A stretch of DNA of 64,000 nt from Clitopilus passeckerianus. Its lineage: Eukaryota; Basidiomycota; Agaricomycetes; Agaricales; Entolomataceae. Positions 1 to 12,100 of this stretch are shown here, in pieces; the first letter of the stretch is position 1; every line of letters begins with the position of its first letter. Made by a program: the position numbers and the translations under genes. The notes under the pieces are model-generated. The model was not told the origin of the DNA, ran no database searches, and worked only from the letters and a program-made list of their open reading frames with translations. Location: NCBI GenBank assembly GCA_944990035.1, contig CALYLX010000157.1, forward strand, positions 721,993-785,992. Direction: 5' to 3'.

Positions 1-364
1 CCCCCACAAATGTCGCCGAATTACATATGTGTACTTTCTCGACTTGCATCTGACCGCGAGGACGGATGCGTGCGTGTGCGCTGTGTGCAAGTGGTGTGCT
101 CCATCGGAGGCTGCTAACACGCGCACAAGGTTAGTACCACCGAGATCATATCCTGTCAACTCTACATATTGTATCAAGGGATCGTGGCGTGTCAGACGCC
201 ACGATTTAAACGCCTGGCTTTTAGGTTGCACCAATTTGAACTCACCTTTTCCTCTTTCCTGAGCGATTATCCCTGTTATTTACCCAACTCGAAGCTAAAC
301 TTCTAAACCTTTGACTGGAAACTGGGACAAGATATATTAATTTCCTCATCCTGCTTAGTTCCGA
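1..364. other. Left-edge stretch, no gene seen
   Basis: No reading frame here shows convincing coding character. The 77-codon open frame at 29-262 has no recognisable domain. The one clear structure is a perfect 10-bp inverted repeat around a 5-nt loop at 181-205. The stretch probably contains the promoter of the gene starting at 365. Confidence 0.4.
181..205. repeat. Perfect 10-bp inverted repeat (hairpin)
   Basis: The arms 181-190 and 196-205 are exact reverse complements and the loop is 191-195. Pairing does not extend beyond the arms. It lies 160 bp upstream of the first gene. It could be chance, a protein-binding palindrome or part of a transcript structure. Confidence 0.7.
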
Positions 365-1408
365 ATGTGCTCGTCAGAAGGTTGTCAATCTCAGAGGGAG
401 TGTCGATTTCACGTAGACAGAACAAGCGGTTCGTTGGAAACGACTCTTGCTTTGCTTGGTCAGGCCGCGACCCCGATTGGAGCTGCAGTCGATGGTGTTC
501 TTTCGGTTGTTAAACAGCTACAGGTAGGGCATCTTGAATGAGCAAAGTAGTGAACACTCATTTCGGCGATTCAGGGAATGAGGAATGGAGCTGTCGGGTG
601 GAACGACCTCTCAGCCCATTATGAGCAAATATCGGCAGCCATTGAACTATACTCGGAGCTTCCTGGGATGGAGGAGAAGCTAATTGAACCACTACAAACG
701 TACGTCCCAAACCAATAGTATTCACGGCCATCGAACTCAATACTTCTCCCACACAAAATAGACAGTTAGTTCGATTGAAGTCTGATCTCGAGTTAATCTC
801 GAACAAGGGAGCAGATTTCCCATGTGCGCCGGATTCGGAAGCGCGAGCCCTCGACGATCCCTCAGCCACGAAGAAGTGTATCGGGCTGCACAGCGAATGG
901 CTAGCCCGAATTCTTGCCCGGTCGATGATCGTAAGTCGAAGAGACCTCCAACCACCAAATGGGGCGCTTAGCATCCCTTATACTCCAAATAGCCCGCTGT
1001 ATCCTGTGCGAAAAGCCAAGAAGAGGAACAGATTCTCAGAGAAATAAACGAGAAGGCAGCGAAGGGCCGGCAGGAAGGTAGTTTAAGGCACTCTTTTACC
1101 GATAATAACTTCAGTGAGTGAATCTCGACCACCGACAAACGGTTTTTTCTAATCACTGTGGGTAGAGGATGTCCAGGAGATCATGGTACGAAACGCCATA
1201 CATACAGACACGGGCCTAGCTATCGAAAGGAATGTTATTGGTTAGTATTCGTCCTTCATTTAGGATGTGAACTCCCGCTGATTTGCATCATATAGAGAGA
1301 TCGCATAAATTCTTTTCGGACAATATTATTACGACAGGAGAGGATAGGATGACTATTGCATTCATAATAATTCTACTGAGCGTTTTATGCCTTGGCAAGA
1401 TGCCTTAG
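365..1408 (+). CDS. Hypothetical protein with STAND/MLKL-type N-terminal-like region and C-terminal hydrophobic segment
   Basis: I assembled six exons by hand: 365-523, 575-699, 762-930, 993-1113, 1166-1240 and 1296-1408. They join in one frame, giving 253 residues from the ATG at 365 to TAG at 1406-1408. All introns are GT-AG and 51-62 nt long. Residues about 22-53 form a hydrophobic, amphipathic-looking helix beginning SLETTLALLGQAATPIGAAV, followed by helical segments. This resembles the N-terminal helical region of fungal STAND (NACHT) and MLKL-like cell-death proteins. No NACHT, kinase or repeat domain follows. The last about 20 residues hold a run, TIAFIIILLSVLCLG, that could cross or insert in a membrane. 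Function is not known; the domain resemblance is by eye only. Confidence 0.5.
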
Positions 1409-1562
1409 AATATTTATCAGGCTATCACACAAATATTATTTTATCACCAATAATTACACACAGTGCACACACATTCAATTTTCGAATTCTGCAGAACCAA
1501 TTATCCATTGGCTAGGACAATCTCACTCTTACGCCCACCGAAGAATCCATACCAAGAGAATA

Positions 1563-2399
1563 ATGTCATCCCTCCGCGATCAGGGAGTCCACGACCATCA
1601 GATGGCCGACGTACTCGATACCCTTTTCCACAAGATCTTCGCTAAAAAAGAAGGAGATCTCGTCGGTATCGTGGCGGACATAGTCGAACTCATTCGTGAA
1701 AACGCCGACTAGTTTTGCGGCGAGGCACTGCCTCACACGCTAGTGACCTCGCTGAGGCGAATCCTTACAACCTCAGTGAGGTCACCTCCATTTTCGACCA
1801 AATCATCAGCGCTACCGACGACATCGAGGTCGAAGACGACACTTATGGAAAGCGAGCCTTCCCGTTTTTCTTCCGATTATACCTACATGAAATGGTGAAC
1901 GATCGGCTTTACGAGTCGGATACAAATAAACCTTTCCGAACGCAAGTCGAAACTTCTAATACTGTCCTTACGGCGGCATTATTGGCGAGGTATTGCTGGA
2001 AATATAGGTTCATCACTGTCAGCAATGTATGCGCGGCCTTCACTGCAGAGGCACTAGCTGTCCCACGCTACAAGGAGGAGACTGGAAGAGGAGAGGTTAT
2101 GGGAATTGGTGCCTGCTTGCAGCTTGTTACCGTCGGTGCTGTGGTGAAATACGAGGTATTAGGCCCCGAAGCCGACATCAAAAAGATGGAAGGCTATGTC
2201 AAAGAGCTTCATGACAAGGATGTAATTAAGACACCTAACGGTATCGAGTTACTTTCGGTAAGTACCCATGGTTGAATTTCCGTTATGACAATTATTGATT
2301 GTCTACCTGAAGCGGACTCTTGAATTAGCAAAGAAGGATTTCTCGGAGACTATTTCTTCATCGGGGGCGTGTATTATCCTGTTTCCAAAGGCATCTTAG
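1563..2399 (+). CDS. Hypothetical protein, unrecognised, with one frame break
   Basis: The first frame opens at ATG 1563 and runs 49 codons to a stop at 1710-1712. A second frame, open from 1700, continues to a good donor at 2258. After a 55-nt intron (2258-2312) it ends at TAG 2397-2399 with the sequence RTLELAKKDFSETISS... . The two frames join if one A is missing from the A run near 1698-1702, giving about 260 residues. I recognise no domain. The middle is rich in hydrophobic residues (around FITVSNVCAAFTAEALAV and GIGACLQLVTVGAVV) without clear membrane segments. It lies 155 bp downstream of the cell-death-like gene in the same orientation. Confidence 0.5.
1743..1785. repeat. Imperfect 15-bp inverted repeat inside a coding region
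   Basis: The arms 1743-1757 and 1771-1785 are reverse complements with a single mismatch, separated by a 13-nt loop. In the reading frame they encode SDLAE and LSEVT-type sequence. The structure sits about 45 bp downstream of the frame break in the same gene, so a strong hairpin could also have caused a sequencing or polymerase error nearby. Confidence 0.65.
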
Positions 2400-3118
2400 T
2401 GTACTATGCCGCCATAATAGTAGGCTCGGAACCAAATCAGACCTTTTCGATTCTATTTCCGAGTGCTCTCCCTCAAGCGCTTAATGTTAGAGAGTTTGAG
2501 AGAAAACGCCATTCATCTTGCCATTCATTCCACATACTGGTACGGACACTAAGCTGCGCTTTTATAAATCAGCAAATTTCTCTGGCAATATTGGCCTCTA
2601 CTTCACGAGGAGTCTTGGGCTAGTCACTCGTCCCAACAGGCTCTCAATATTCAATCCTCGAATTGGTGGAGGATTCACGAGAACCGAGGAAGCATGGCTT
2701 TTGTTCAGAGATTAGATGTAGCTTTCATTGGAATAAGGAAAGTTGCTGGCCCTTCTTCTCATCTTTTGCTGCCTCCATCTACTCCACCTGTGATCACGAT
2801 GGTGTCCACGAAGCCTTCAATGGTCCTGGAGGAACCGTCTGGAAATCTGCGGGGAATGCCATTGACCATCAATCATTGATGCATGTGTATGATGGCTTGG
2901 TCCGTATCTGGCGGGGGCGTGTTGTGCCGACCGTCGTGGTTCGGTCTGACGAGCTCACATTTTGCAGCACAGAAGTGAAGCTTAAGGCAAGTCTAGAGGG
3001 GTGCTGGGGTATGGGTTGGATAATTAATTCTATCAAACTGGTGGAGCTTTCTGGTACGGGTTCATGATCATCATCAACTCGCCCTCTACTTGCAACCCCG
3101 ACCGTGGATTGCCAGTTG
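2400..3118. other. No supported gene
   Basis: Several open frames of 60-134 codons occur on both strands (for example 2518-2715 and 2663-3067). None shows a family motif, a convincing splice pattern or a coherent domain. The sequence has non-coding character or is a decayed fragment; I cannot tell which. Confidence 0.3.
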
Positions 3119-6100
3119 CTACCAGGCCCTTATACATAGCTGGCCTGAGAGTTTACAGAAGGCTTTTGAAGAAGCGGTGTGTGGGAGGAATTCATGGAGT
3201 TGCTCAGGGTGGTGAATTATCGGCAAAGCGTTGTTGGCTTCGATGCTGGGGTTCTCCCCCTCGATGAGGCATTTATAGAGTACCGTAGCAACGCAGACGA
3301 TGGCGAGGAAGATATGGACAGCGAGCAATGAAACAGTATTTGAATGATCCCATCCATCGCGCCGCGGTAGCTGCTGGCTGGAATTGTTGGGCGGCTGTGT
3401 CTTGGGCCAGTTGTCCTTGTTTTCCCTCGTTTTGAATTTCACATCCACTTCACCGCCGCGCTGGAGCTCATCGTCCGCTGCAACGACCATCTCTTGCTCC
3501 CAACGGCGACTAGCAAGCCAATAGACTGCGGTGTTATTCGTAGCGGGGCTTAGGGCGGCTTAGAAATCAAAAATACCAACAGCAAAGCCGCTGACGGACG
3601 TTGTTGGAGTTTTTTGTTGTTGGGTCCAATCATCATCAGCATCGTTGGCAGTGCACAGTCTGCAATTGCCAACGACGAACAACACGCTCAACGTTGCCTA
3701 GGACTGGCGGATGGCAGCTTACCCTACGCATCTCTCCCAACAAGCGCAGCAATTGAACCAAGTACCAGAAAACGGAGTCATCGCCGACCACCGTGCACTC
3801 GCCTTTGAAGCTTCAACTGAACAAGGTGGCCAGATCACACCCTCGCACGGTGGCATGATTGGAGGGCACGAGTTTGATCTCCCCATTCAACCGCCTTCTC
3901 CTACCACCACCACCACCACCACACCAGGCTACCAGAACTCGACCTACAATCCTCCACCGGTGGCGATTCCACGCTTACCAACTGGCAATTCTCATAAACC
4001 AAGACCAGTCTCAATGCCACCTCCGATGGCGGCCAATGCTCCGTTCACGCCCGTCAATCCTTCGGCTGCCACGTCCAATGCACCGTCGCAGAACACGTCG
4101 GTTTCGGAGACCAATAATAAGGAACACCACCGCGAGCGCTCGGAACGTCATGCCTCGCGCAATGAACGAGGTTCCGAGTCTGGCTCCCGGCGTCATAGGG
4201 ACGGAGGCACGAGCAAGTCGAGAAGTAACAGGATATTGGGAGACTATACCCTCAGCAAGACGCTGGGTGCTGGGAGTATGGGAAAAGTCAAGTTGGCGAC
4301 ACATAATGTTACTGGTGAAAAGGTTCGTTCATATTCGTTCATCTCTTCTTATTACTCTTCTCTTTCATTTATGAGTCGTGGCTATGGTGCTAATGTGACT
4401 ACTTTGGTGTTCTAGTTGGCGGTCAAGATCCTTCCCCGCACACACCCGACTCCAGCGCCCACCAATGGGGTGACGAGTGAAGCAATAGTGAAACAGAATC
4501 AAAAGGACCAGTCCAAGGAGATCAGGACACTAAGAGAAGCTGCATTGTCCATGCTCCTGCATCACCCATACATCTGTGGCATGCGTGAGGTATGCCGTCC
4601 TACACCGTTCACCGTGGTTACGATTGACTAATTTCACGTCACTCAGCTCATCGTTCATCAACACCATTACTACATGGTGTTTGAGTACGTGGATGGTGGC
4701 CAGATGCTGGATTATATCATTGCCCATGGACGACTGCGGGAGAGAACAGCGAGGAAGTTTGCAAGACAAATCGGCAGTGCACTTTCGTACCTACATGGGA
4801 ACAGCGTCGTACATCGGGGTTCGTTTCTTTGGTCTTTGGTCGCCACTTATCCATGTTGACTTACTGCTTTGACAGACCTCAAAATCGAAAACATCCTCAT
4901 CTCCCATAGTGGGAACATCAAACTCATCGACTTTGGTCTTTCAAATCTATATACCCCCTCACCATCGACATTGCAAACATTTTGCGGTTCCCTGTACTTT
5001 GCTGCTCCTGAACTGCTGAATGCAAGACCATATACTGGACCAGAAGTTGATGTCTGGAGTTTCGGCGTCGTCCTATACGTGTTGGTCTGCGGAAAGGTGC
5101 CTTTTGATGACGCATCCATGCCTGCCCTGCACGCCAAGATCAAGAGAGGACAGGTGGAGTACCCTGTCTGGCTATCGTCAGGTACATCCATTCCATATTC
5201 TAATTCACATATCTGGTATTGATGGTCTCAATTTTCAGAATGCAAACACCTTCTCTCCCGAATGCTCGTCACCGTCCCTGCCAACCGTGCAACTCTCCAC
5301 GAAGTTCTCAACCATCCATGGATGACGAGAGGATTCAATGGTCCACCAAACCACTACCTCCTTCACCGCGAACCCTTACGAGCGGAGGACGTCGACCCCA
5401 AAGTCATACATGGGATGAACGGATTCGAGTTCGGCTCAGAGGAGGAGATCAAGAGGCGGCTGCAAGCTGTCCTTGAAAGCGAACGCTACCTACGCGCAGT
5501 GGCTCACTGGGAACGTAAACGAGGCAGCAATCTAGGATTGAACGGCACCAGCACCAATGGCGGTGGAAGCAGTCGCTGGGGCGGTAAGAGCGACTCCAGC
5601 TTGGCTATCTCGTTTGATGGCTCAACGAAAGTGGACTCGTCATCGACGATGCACACTACGCCAAGCAAGAAGGCCAAGAGGTTTAGTGTTGGGTTCGACT
5701 ATTATCGGAAGAAGTTGTTCTCGCCTGGATCTTCGAGTTCCTCGCATAACCCTTCGTCGCCTATGGGGACGTCGCCACCAGGATCGAAGGATCACCTTGC
5801 TCACCATCTTGGACATGACCATTTGCATGGAGAGCCGGAAGATCCTACTGTTGGATTTCATCCCTTGATCTCGATGTATTACCTTGCGAGGGAGAAGATG
5901 GAGAGGGAGCGCGTTTACGGACCCGGAGGCGGTGGATTTGCCAGCTCCCAGATCGAGTTGGAGTCAAGCACAAGTCCAACGAGTCCTTACAACAACGGAG
6001 CATCTACAGGAGAGAAAGATGATGCGGCTGTTCATTCGACAGTTGGCGGGAAAGGCGACAAGAAGGATCAGTATCAAAGCTTGCAACCTCCACCTGCGGC

Positions 6101-9100
6101 TGCATCTGCTGACCCGAGGAACAAACCCGACTATTCGATGCCCCTTCCCAAACTGCCACCTCCCGAGACATCGCATTATTCTGGGATGGGATATGATAAT
6201 GCTTTGGCTCCTGGCACACCTACCCCCACGACACCGACATTCAACTATCAAGCACCACCGGGACCGAAGCCTAGGATCAAGGATCCTGGACTTCCACCAC
6301 CATCACCTTCTGCAGCTGCGGCTGCTACTCTTGGTGCTGTGGAAGGTCTTGCGCCTATCAAAGCTCCCGCCGCCATTCCTCATAGGAGAAGTCACTCGAT
6401 GAGCCAGAGGCCTCCTGGCGCAACTGGTACCGTGACAAGGGCCTGGGGAAGCATGTTTGGTGGAACGCCGAACAGAATTGACGATCCTGCCTCTCCCGCT
6501 ATCGCTGCTAGGGAGCCACCGAAGACTGTTGGGCCGGAGGTCACTACATTCGCTGCTGCCGAGAAGGAGAAGGAGAAGGAGAAGCCTGAGCAGCCGGAGG
6601 ACGAGGAGAAGGAGAATGATGTTGATGAGTTTGGTGGACAGGCTGCTCATGGTGGGGAGCATGGTGGTGGACCACTTTCGGCTGGAGCTACCCTCGTGCG
6701 CAAGTTTGGAAGCTTGTTGGTGGGGAAGGGTGACACTTATAACGGTGGAGACTCGACGAGGAGTAGGCATTCGAAGAGAGGTACTGTGTTGGGATCTAGC
6801 CCACGGCCATCCATCCATGATGGAGAGAAGAAGAGTCCTGTTCCAGGAGAGGAGAGGGACGTCAGGGATATGGAGAAGGAGGCTGAGAAGGACCTTGCAC
6901 CCGGATCTCCCAACAGGAGCAAGTCTGTCACCCACTCGCTTTCCCAGCCCATTGCGTCTGCTCACCGACGTGCTGCAACTGTCCTCGATACCAAGAGTGC
7001 AAGACATGGACGGAGAAGTTCGACTAGCGCTGCTTTCGGCTCTCCGACTAGTGGAGACTCTCCTACCGTTGGTAGGACCAGGCGGCCAAGCACGGGATAT
7101 GGTGCGGGCAAAGCTTTGGGCGAGAGGCTTTTCGCAAGAAAAGAGCAAAATGATTTGACGGAGAAGAAGGAAGAGGAGGACGTTGAGGAAGATAATGGGC
7201 ATGAGACTGGCGAGGAACGTGATGGTGGGGATGATGAGCGGCACGGACATGACAAGGATTTCAAGCCTGTATTCCTGAAGGGACTATTTAGGTATGTTTT
7301 CTCATCTCTTTTGTGGCTCATTGAACTAACTCAATTTCTGTAGCGTTGCAACGACTTCATCTAAGTCACCACCTGTCCTCAAGATCGAGCTCCGCCGAGT
7401 CCTTGATCGCATGCAAGTTCATTATCGGGAGACCAAGACCGGGTTTGATTGCATCCATGCTCCCTCCATTGACATTTCCTCCGTCGACCCTCGCCAACCC
7501 CATCCGACCTCTGCTACTACCGCTGAGCCCAGCTCTGCAGGCATTGCTGGCGGTCGGCCTATCATCGCAAAGAAGTCGTCGAAGATGTCCTTTGGCATGA
7601 AGAAGAACAGGGATCGAGCGAATTCTGTTGACACCAAGGACAAGAAGTCAACGGACTTGTCCATAGGCAGGCCTTCCACTGGCGCTCTTGGACCTACTGC
7701 GAGTGGATCATCTTCGTTCTTCAATGTCCAAGCAGAAAAGGACCAGCAGACATCCAACGGCGCTTCTGCGGAGCAGGACATGGGAAGGAGTCCCTCACCA
7801 ACTACCCTTAACGCTAGTTCACGGTCAAAGGTCCTTCCACCTATACCCAAGGATTTTGCTGGAGGAAGGGCTACATCGCCAATGGCCGCCAGAAGCCCCA
7901 GTCCCGAGATGCCCACAGGCGAGGTCGGCAAGGATGTTATCGAGACTCTGGGACATAACGCACTCAGCGTCAGGTTTGATATTACTATAGTCAAGGTGAG
8001 CTCCGGATATTTAGAAACCGATGGTGTGGTATTTACTGACATTTACGTTGCAGGTTCCCTGGCTACCTCTCCACGGCATCCAATTCAGAAGAGCCAGTGG
8101 CGACGGTTGGCAATACCAAATGCTCGCTCGACGCGTCTTGACTGAGCTCAAGCTATAGCGACCAAAATTCCGAGAATTATGTGGCCTTTTTCTATTCATC
8201 TTTTTGCTCTCGAACAACGTTATCACACGGCCATACTTATGTCTTCCATCTAATACACTCCGTTCTCGGGTTATTTGTTCTTCGGTTACTCACATTTTAC
8301 TGTCCTTCACCACCCTCATCCATCAATTCTACTTGCTTCGCTCACGGCTTGCTCCATCATCGGCTTTCAGAATTCGCGCCATAAATTCAGTAGTTTACAT
8401 CTTTCATTGCGAACGTTCTTCGTCTTTTGCTATCTCTTATTTATTATGAGCTAGCGTAATTTCGGGTTTTTCATTCTCTGTACCATGCGATACCAGGCTT
8501 CTACATATGATTTGTTTTCAATTCTGCAACATGACCTGTCCAATTGTGGCTGACTGCAATCGCACTGGGTAGGTAGGGCTGGACGGTGCGATTTTGGATC
8601 ATTTGCTGCAAGAGTCTCCAAAGCATACACTTTTTCCATGAGAAAGAGAAATAAAATATGCCACTCGGCGACTTTCCTACACAAAGCCTGCTCTCATGGC
8701 ACGGTCATTATGGTTGCGAATGGCATGGACAGATGAAATGGATTCTCTCCCTTCGACTGAATTAGGCATTCTATTTGGTGCACTCCAAGATGACATAGCC
8801 TGTCACGATACGACGGCCTATTACTTGTTTGTGAGCAACAACTCAACGGTCAACCTCAATCCACCATCATGCCAAAAAACGAGACAGAGCTCAAGAAAAA
8901 GGTCTCGAAAGACATACGGTGCTTGACTCAGGCCATTCATACCATTAAAACAAGGAGCCCGTCTGACGAACCATCACGCTCCACATCAGCGGATTATCCA
9001 GCTCTATTGAAGGCCTACACCCGACTCGCCATTTTACTCACGCAAGGGACAATCAAAGACGAGGCTGCCGCCCACCATGTCGTCGCGGTCGCTGGGCGTC

Positions 9101-12100
9101 TAGATAAGGGGCAAATCGATCTGACTATCAACGAAGAGGAGGAGCTCGCGGTTGATTCGCCCATTGAATTTGCCATCACCAAGAACGCAGCAACGCCCTC
9201 TGATGATAAGGGCTCTGGAGAAGTCTCCATAACGCTGGAGAAGGTGGAGGAAGGCGTAACATCTTTGGCAGACCTTGCTAAGTTTGAGAACAAGTCAGTT
9301 CCAGTTTTTTTTTCCTTTAGGAGAACCTATTCTCAAATTCGTTAGTCACCCCCAATCAGAAGTACCGCTCTCTACTCATGCATCGGATCTGATCCATGCC
9401 TTGCGCTCATGGTCAAGGAATCTCCAGAGCACCACGGTTGCTGCAGACTTTGCATTCTTCATCTGGCTACGATGTCATCGGAAAATTTGCCATAGGATTC
9501 TTGCCGCCAAATCAATATTCGGAAACCCGCTTCACGTTGTCTTAGAGTCTTGGCAACCGAATGAAGTGAAGTCCGACGAGTCGCAACCGGAATGGATTGA
9601 AGTTCCCGAGGAATTCACTGGCTATCTCGAAGGTGTTCCAAACCGATTGAACGCCGGTCGCAAACAGTGGCTATTCAGCGTTGCCAATGCCTCCAAGTGG
9701 AGAGGTCTGGTATGCAATGCCCTGTCACGGGTCTGGGATGCGGTGACTCTGTGGCGGAAAGATTACCGCAAAGATGCAATGAGGGTGGCGGTTCGCAGCT
9801 GCCTGCGGTTCCGGGCGTTACTCTCCAAGGCTGGCGTTATTGAGCACCTTTTAGATATCAAGTCCCTTCGAGATCATCTCGATGCTTCCATTTCGACTGT
9901 TTTGGCCGAAAAGATGCTGAAGAAACGTGACTTAGATGTTCCAGAAGATCAAATAGAGGAGGAGGATGAGACAGGTAACTCTACTCTTGACATTTTTCTA
10001 AAAGTTGGCAGCGTGCTCATCGTCGATTATACGAACTTACAGACTTGACACCGGATCTAGAGAATGGAAAGCCATCTCGGGACCACCCTCCTCGTCATAT
10101 CGCACTCCTATATTGTCACTCAATAGCTTCTTGGCTACGAGCAGGCACCATGCTTGCACAATCGAAGTTCATCCAAGATTCGCCTAACATCGGTGTCAAC
10201 TTCCACATTATCCATACAACGCAAAGGTCTAAGGAGGCTTTGGGCTTCAGTCCCAAATACATTGAGACGATCATGACTACAGAAGAGGTTCAAGACGGGC
10301 TGCGTGGGAAAGCGGGTGTAAAGCAAGACCAGATCGAGCAACGGATTTCTAACGCCCTTAAAAAATGTCGGAAAACCTCCTTCCGTGGCACCATCCACTG
10401 TGAAGCGACAATCATGGCTCTCATCTTCGGAGCCTACAATAATGAACTCGCCATTCCGAACGACAGAGAACTCGAAGTATTCAAGGTATGCACCTTGGAA
10501 TTACAATCTCTGTTTAACTCTCAGCGTTGTTGCAGGGGTTTGACGGTGTTATCGGCGTTGGAAAGAAGTCTTGTTTCTGTTGTTACTGGCTTGCCCAAAC
10601 GCTCAGCGCCACTGGTAAAGGCTTCGTTGTGCCAGGTACCCATGGCATCGTTTTCCCCTGGAATCCCCCCACATTTGGTATTCCATTATATGTACTGGAG
10701 AAGCTCCGGGTGGTACTTATGACACAACTGGTAGAAGCCATCTGGGAGGCTGGAAAAGCAGATATGTGGTCTCGCCAGAGTTCTCCTGTCTCGGACGGGT
10801 CGGTTGACAACTCGTCGTTGATCGATGAGGGGGTCATTAACTATATAGACGACATGGCTGATGACCTTATTTAGCGGGCTACCTACCTTGACCAGGTCTC
10901 CCCAAATCATAGTTACGAAATACTACAGAGCTTTGCTTGTCATTTTGCAATTATGCACAGAGAATTTTCATTCACGCGTTCCGCTGACTAGTGACTTGCG
11001 TTACGAGCCCTGCCGAATTTAGAAAGGAGGATCTTTCTCTTGACTTTCGAGTCACATTCCAAATTGTACGATAATTAGAATTTGACCCCGGCTTGAGAGT
11101 TTGTGTAGCATGAGTCTTCCATCACACAGTTGAAGTTTTGTGGCATTTGAGTCGCACTGCGCGTTGCAAGGAACCAACAATGCTTCAAGTACTTTTCTTT
11201 GACGAGTACTCCAAGCTATTGATTTAAGCTACGCCACTACATATAGGCCATCTATCACCTCAAAAATAACCCCCCGAGCCGATTCTTAGGTTGTAGGTTT
11301 TTTTCGTAGCATTTCGGTGTTGAGTTCATTGTTAACCTTTCATTGAGTTACAAGGCTTCCTCGAATGATTTGTTTTCAGTTTACCCAACTTGGCGCGGAA
11401 ATTATAGGTGACAACATCACTAAACAAGGGCGTGGATTGGACAAAACACCAATCGCTAACAAGCCTCTATCATCGTTATCAAGCTAAATAGGTTCTTTGA
11501 AACCAGCACTGTAGTACTGTACTCCATTCTGAGTCGGTCGTTGCCATGTGTGTGATGCGCACTCAGAAACGACCTGGCCACTAACGCAGGCACCCGGGCT
11601 GATATCAGCCGACATTGTGTGAGATGCTTGTTGGTCCCCCTACCTGCGAATGATGTCCCCAGAGACCGAACGGAATGGGGGGTCCGTGACCGATCCCTGA
11701 AGCTACCAGTTCTCGAGAGTGTAGCTGTAGGGGATGGTCACGATACAGTGAGGGTCCAGAGTTCTGTACCTTCTAAATCTCTCAGAGAGATGACGCTGAA
11801 GCATCAACAGCGGGAAGCGCAAAGCCAAAGTGTATGTTTTGAAGCTCTACTGGAGCAGCGATTCGCGTAGAATTATTCCGTCTGCAATCCACACCCAGAG
11901 CACGATGGCGGTTTCTTCAATGTATGGGATCGACCCGACCGGGATCCATCAGGCCAGATCTTAGGCCAAGCCCGTTTTCACGATCTTGATAGTCAGATGC
12001 TTCCATCTGCCTGGTGTCAAACTAGCTTTGCTTCAGCGTGGTGTGGCGGAGGTTCCTCTGTAGTGGCTCTGCCTCGCCCACCATCAAGCTTCGAGAGGTG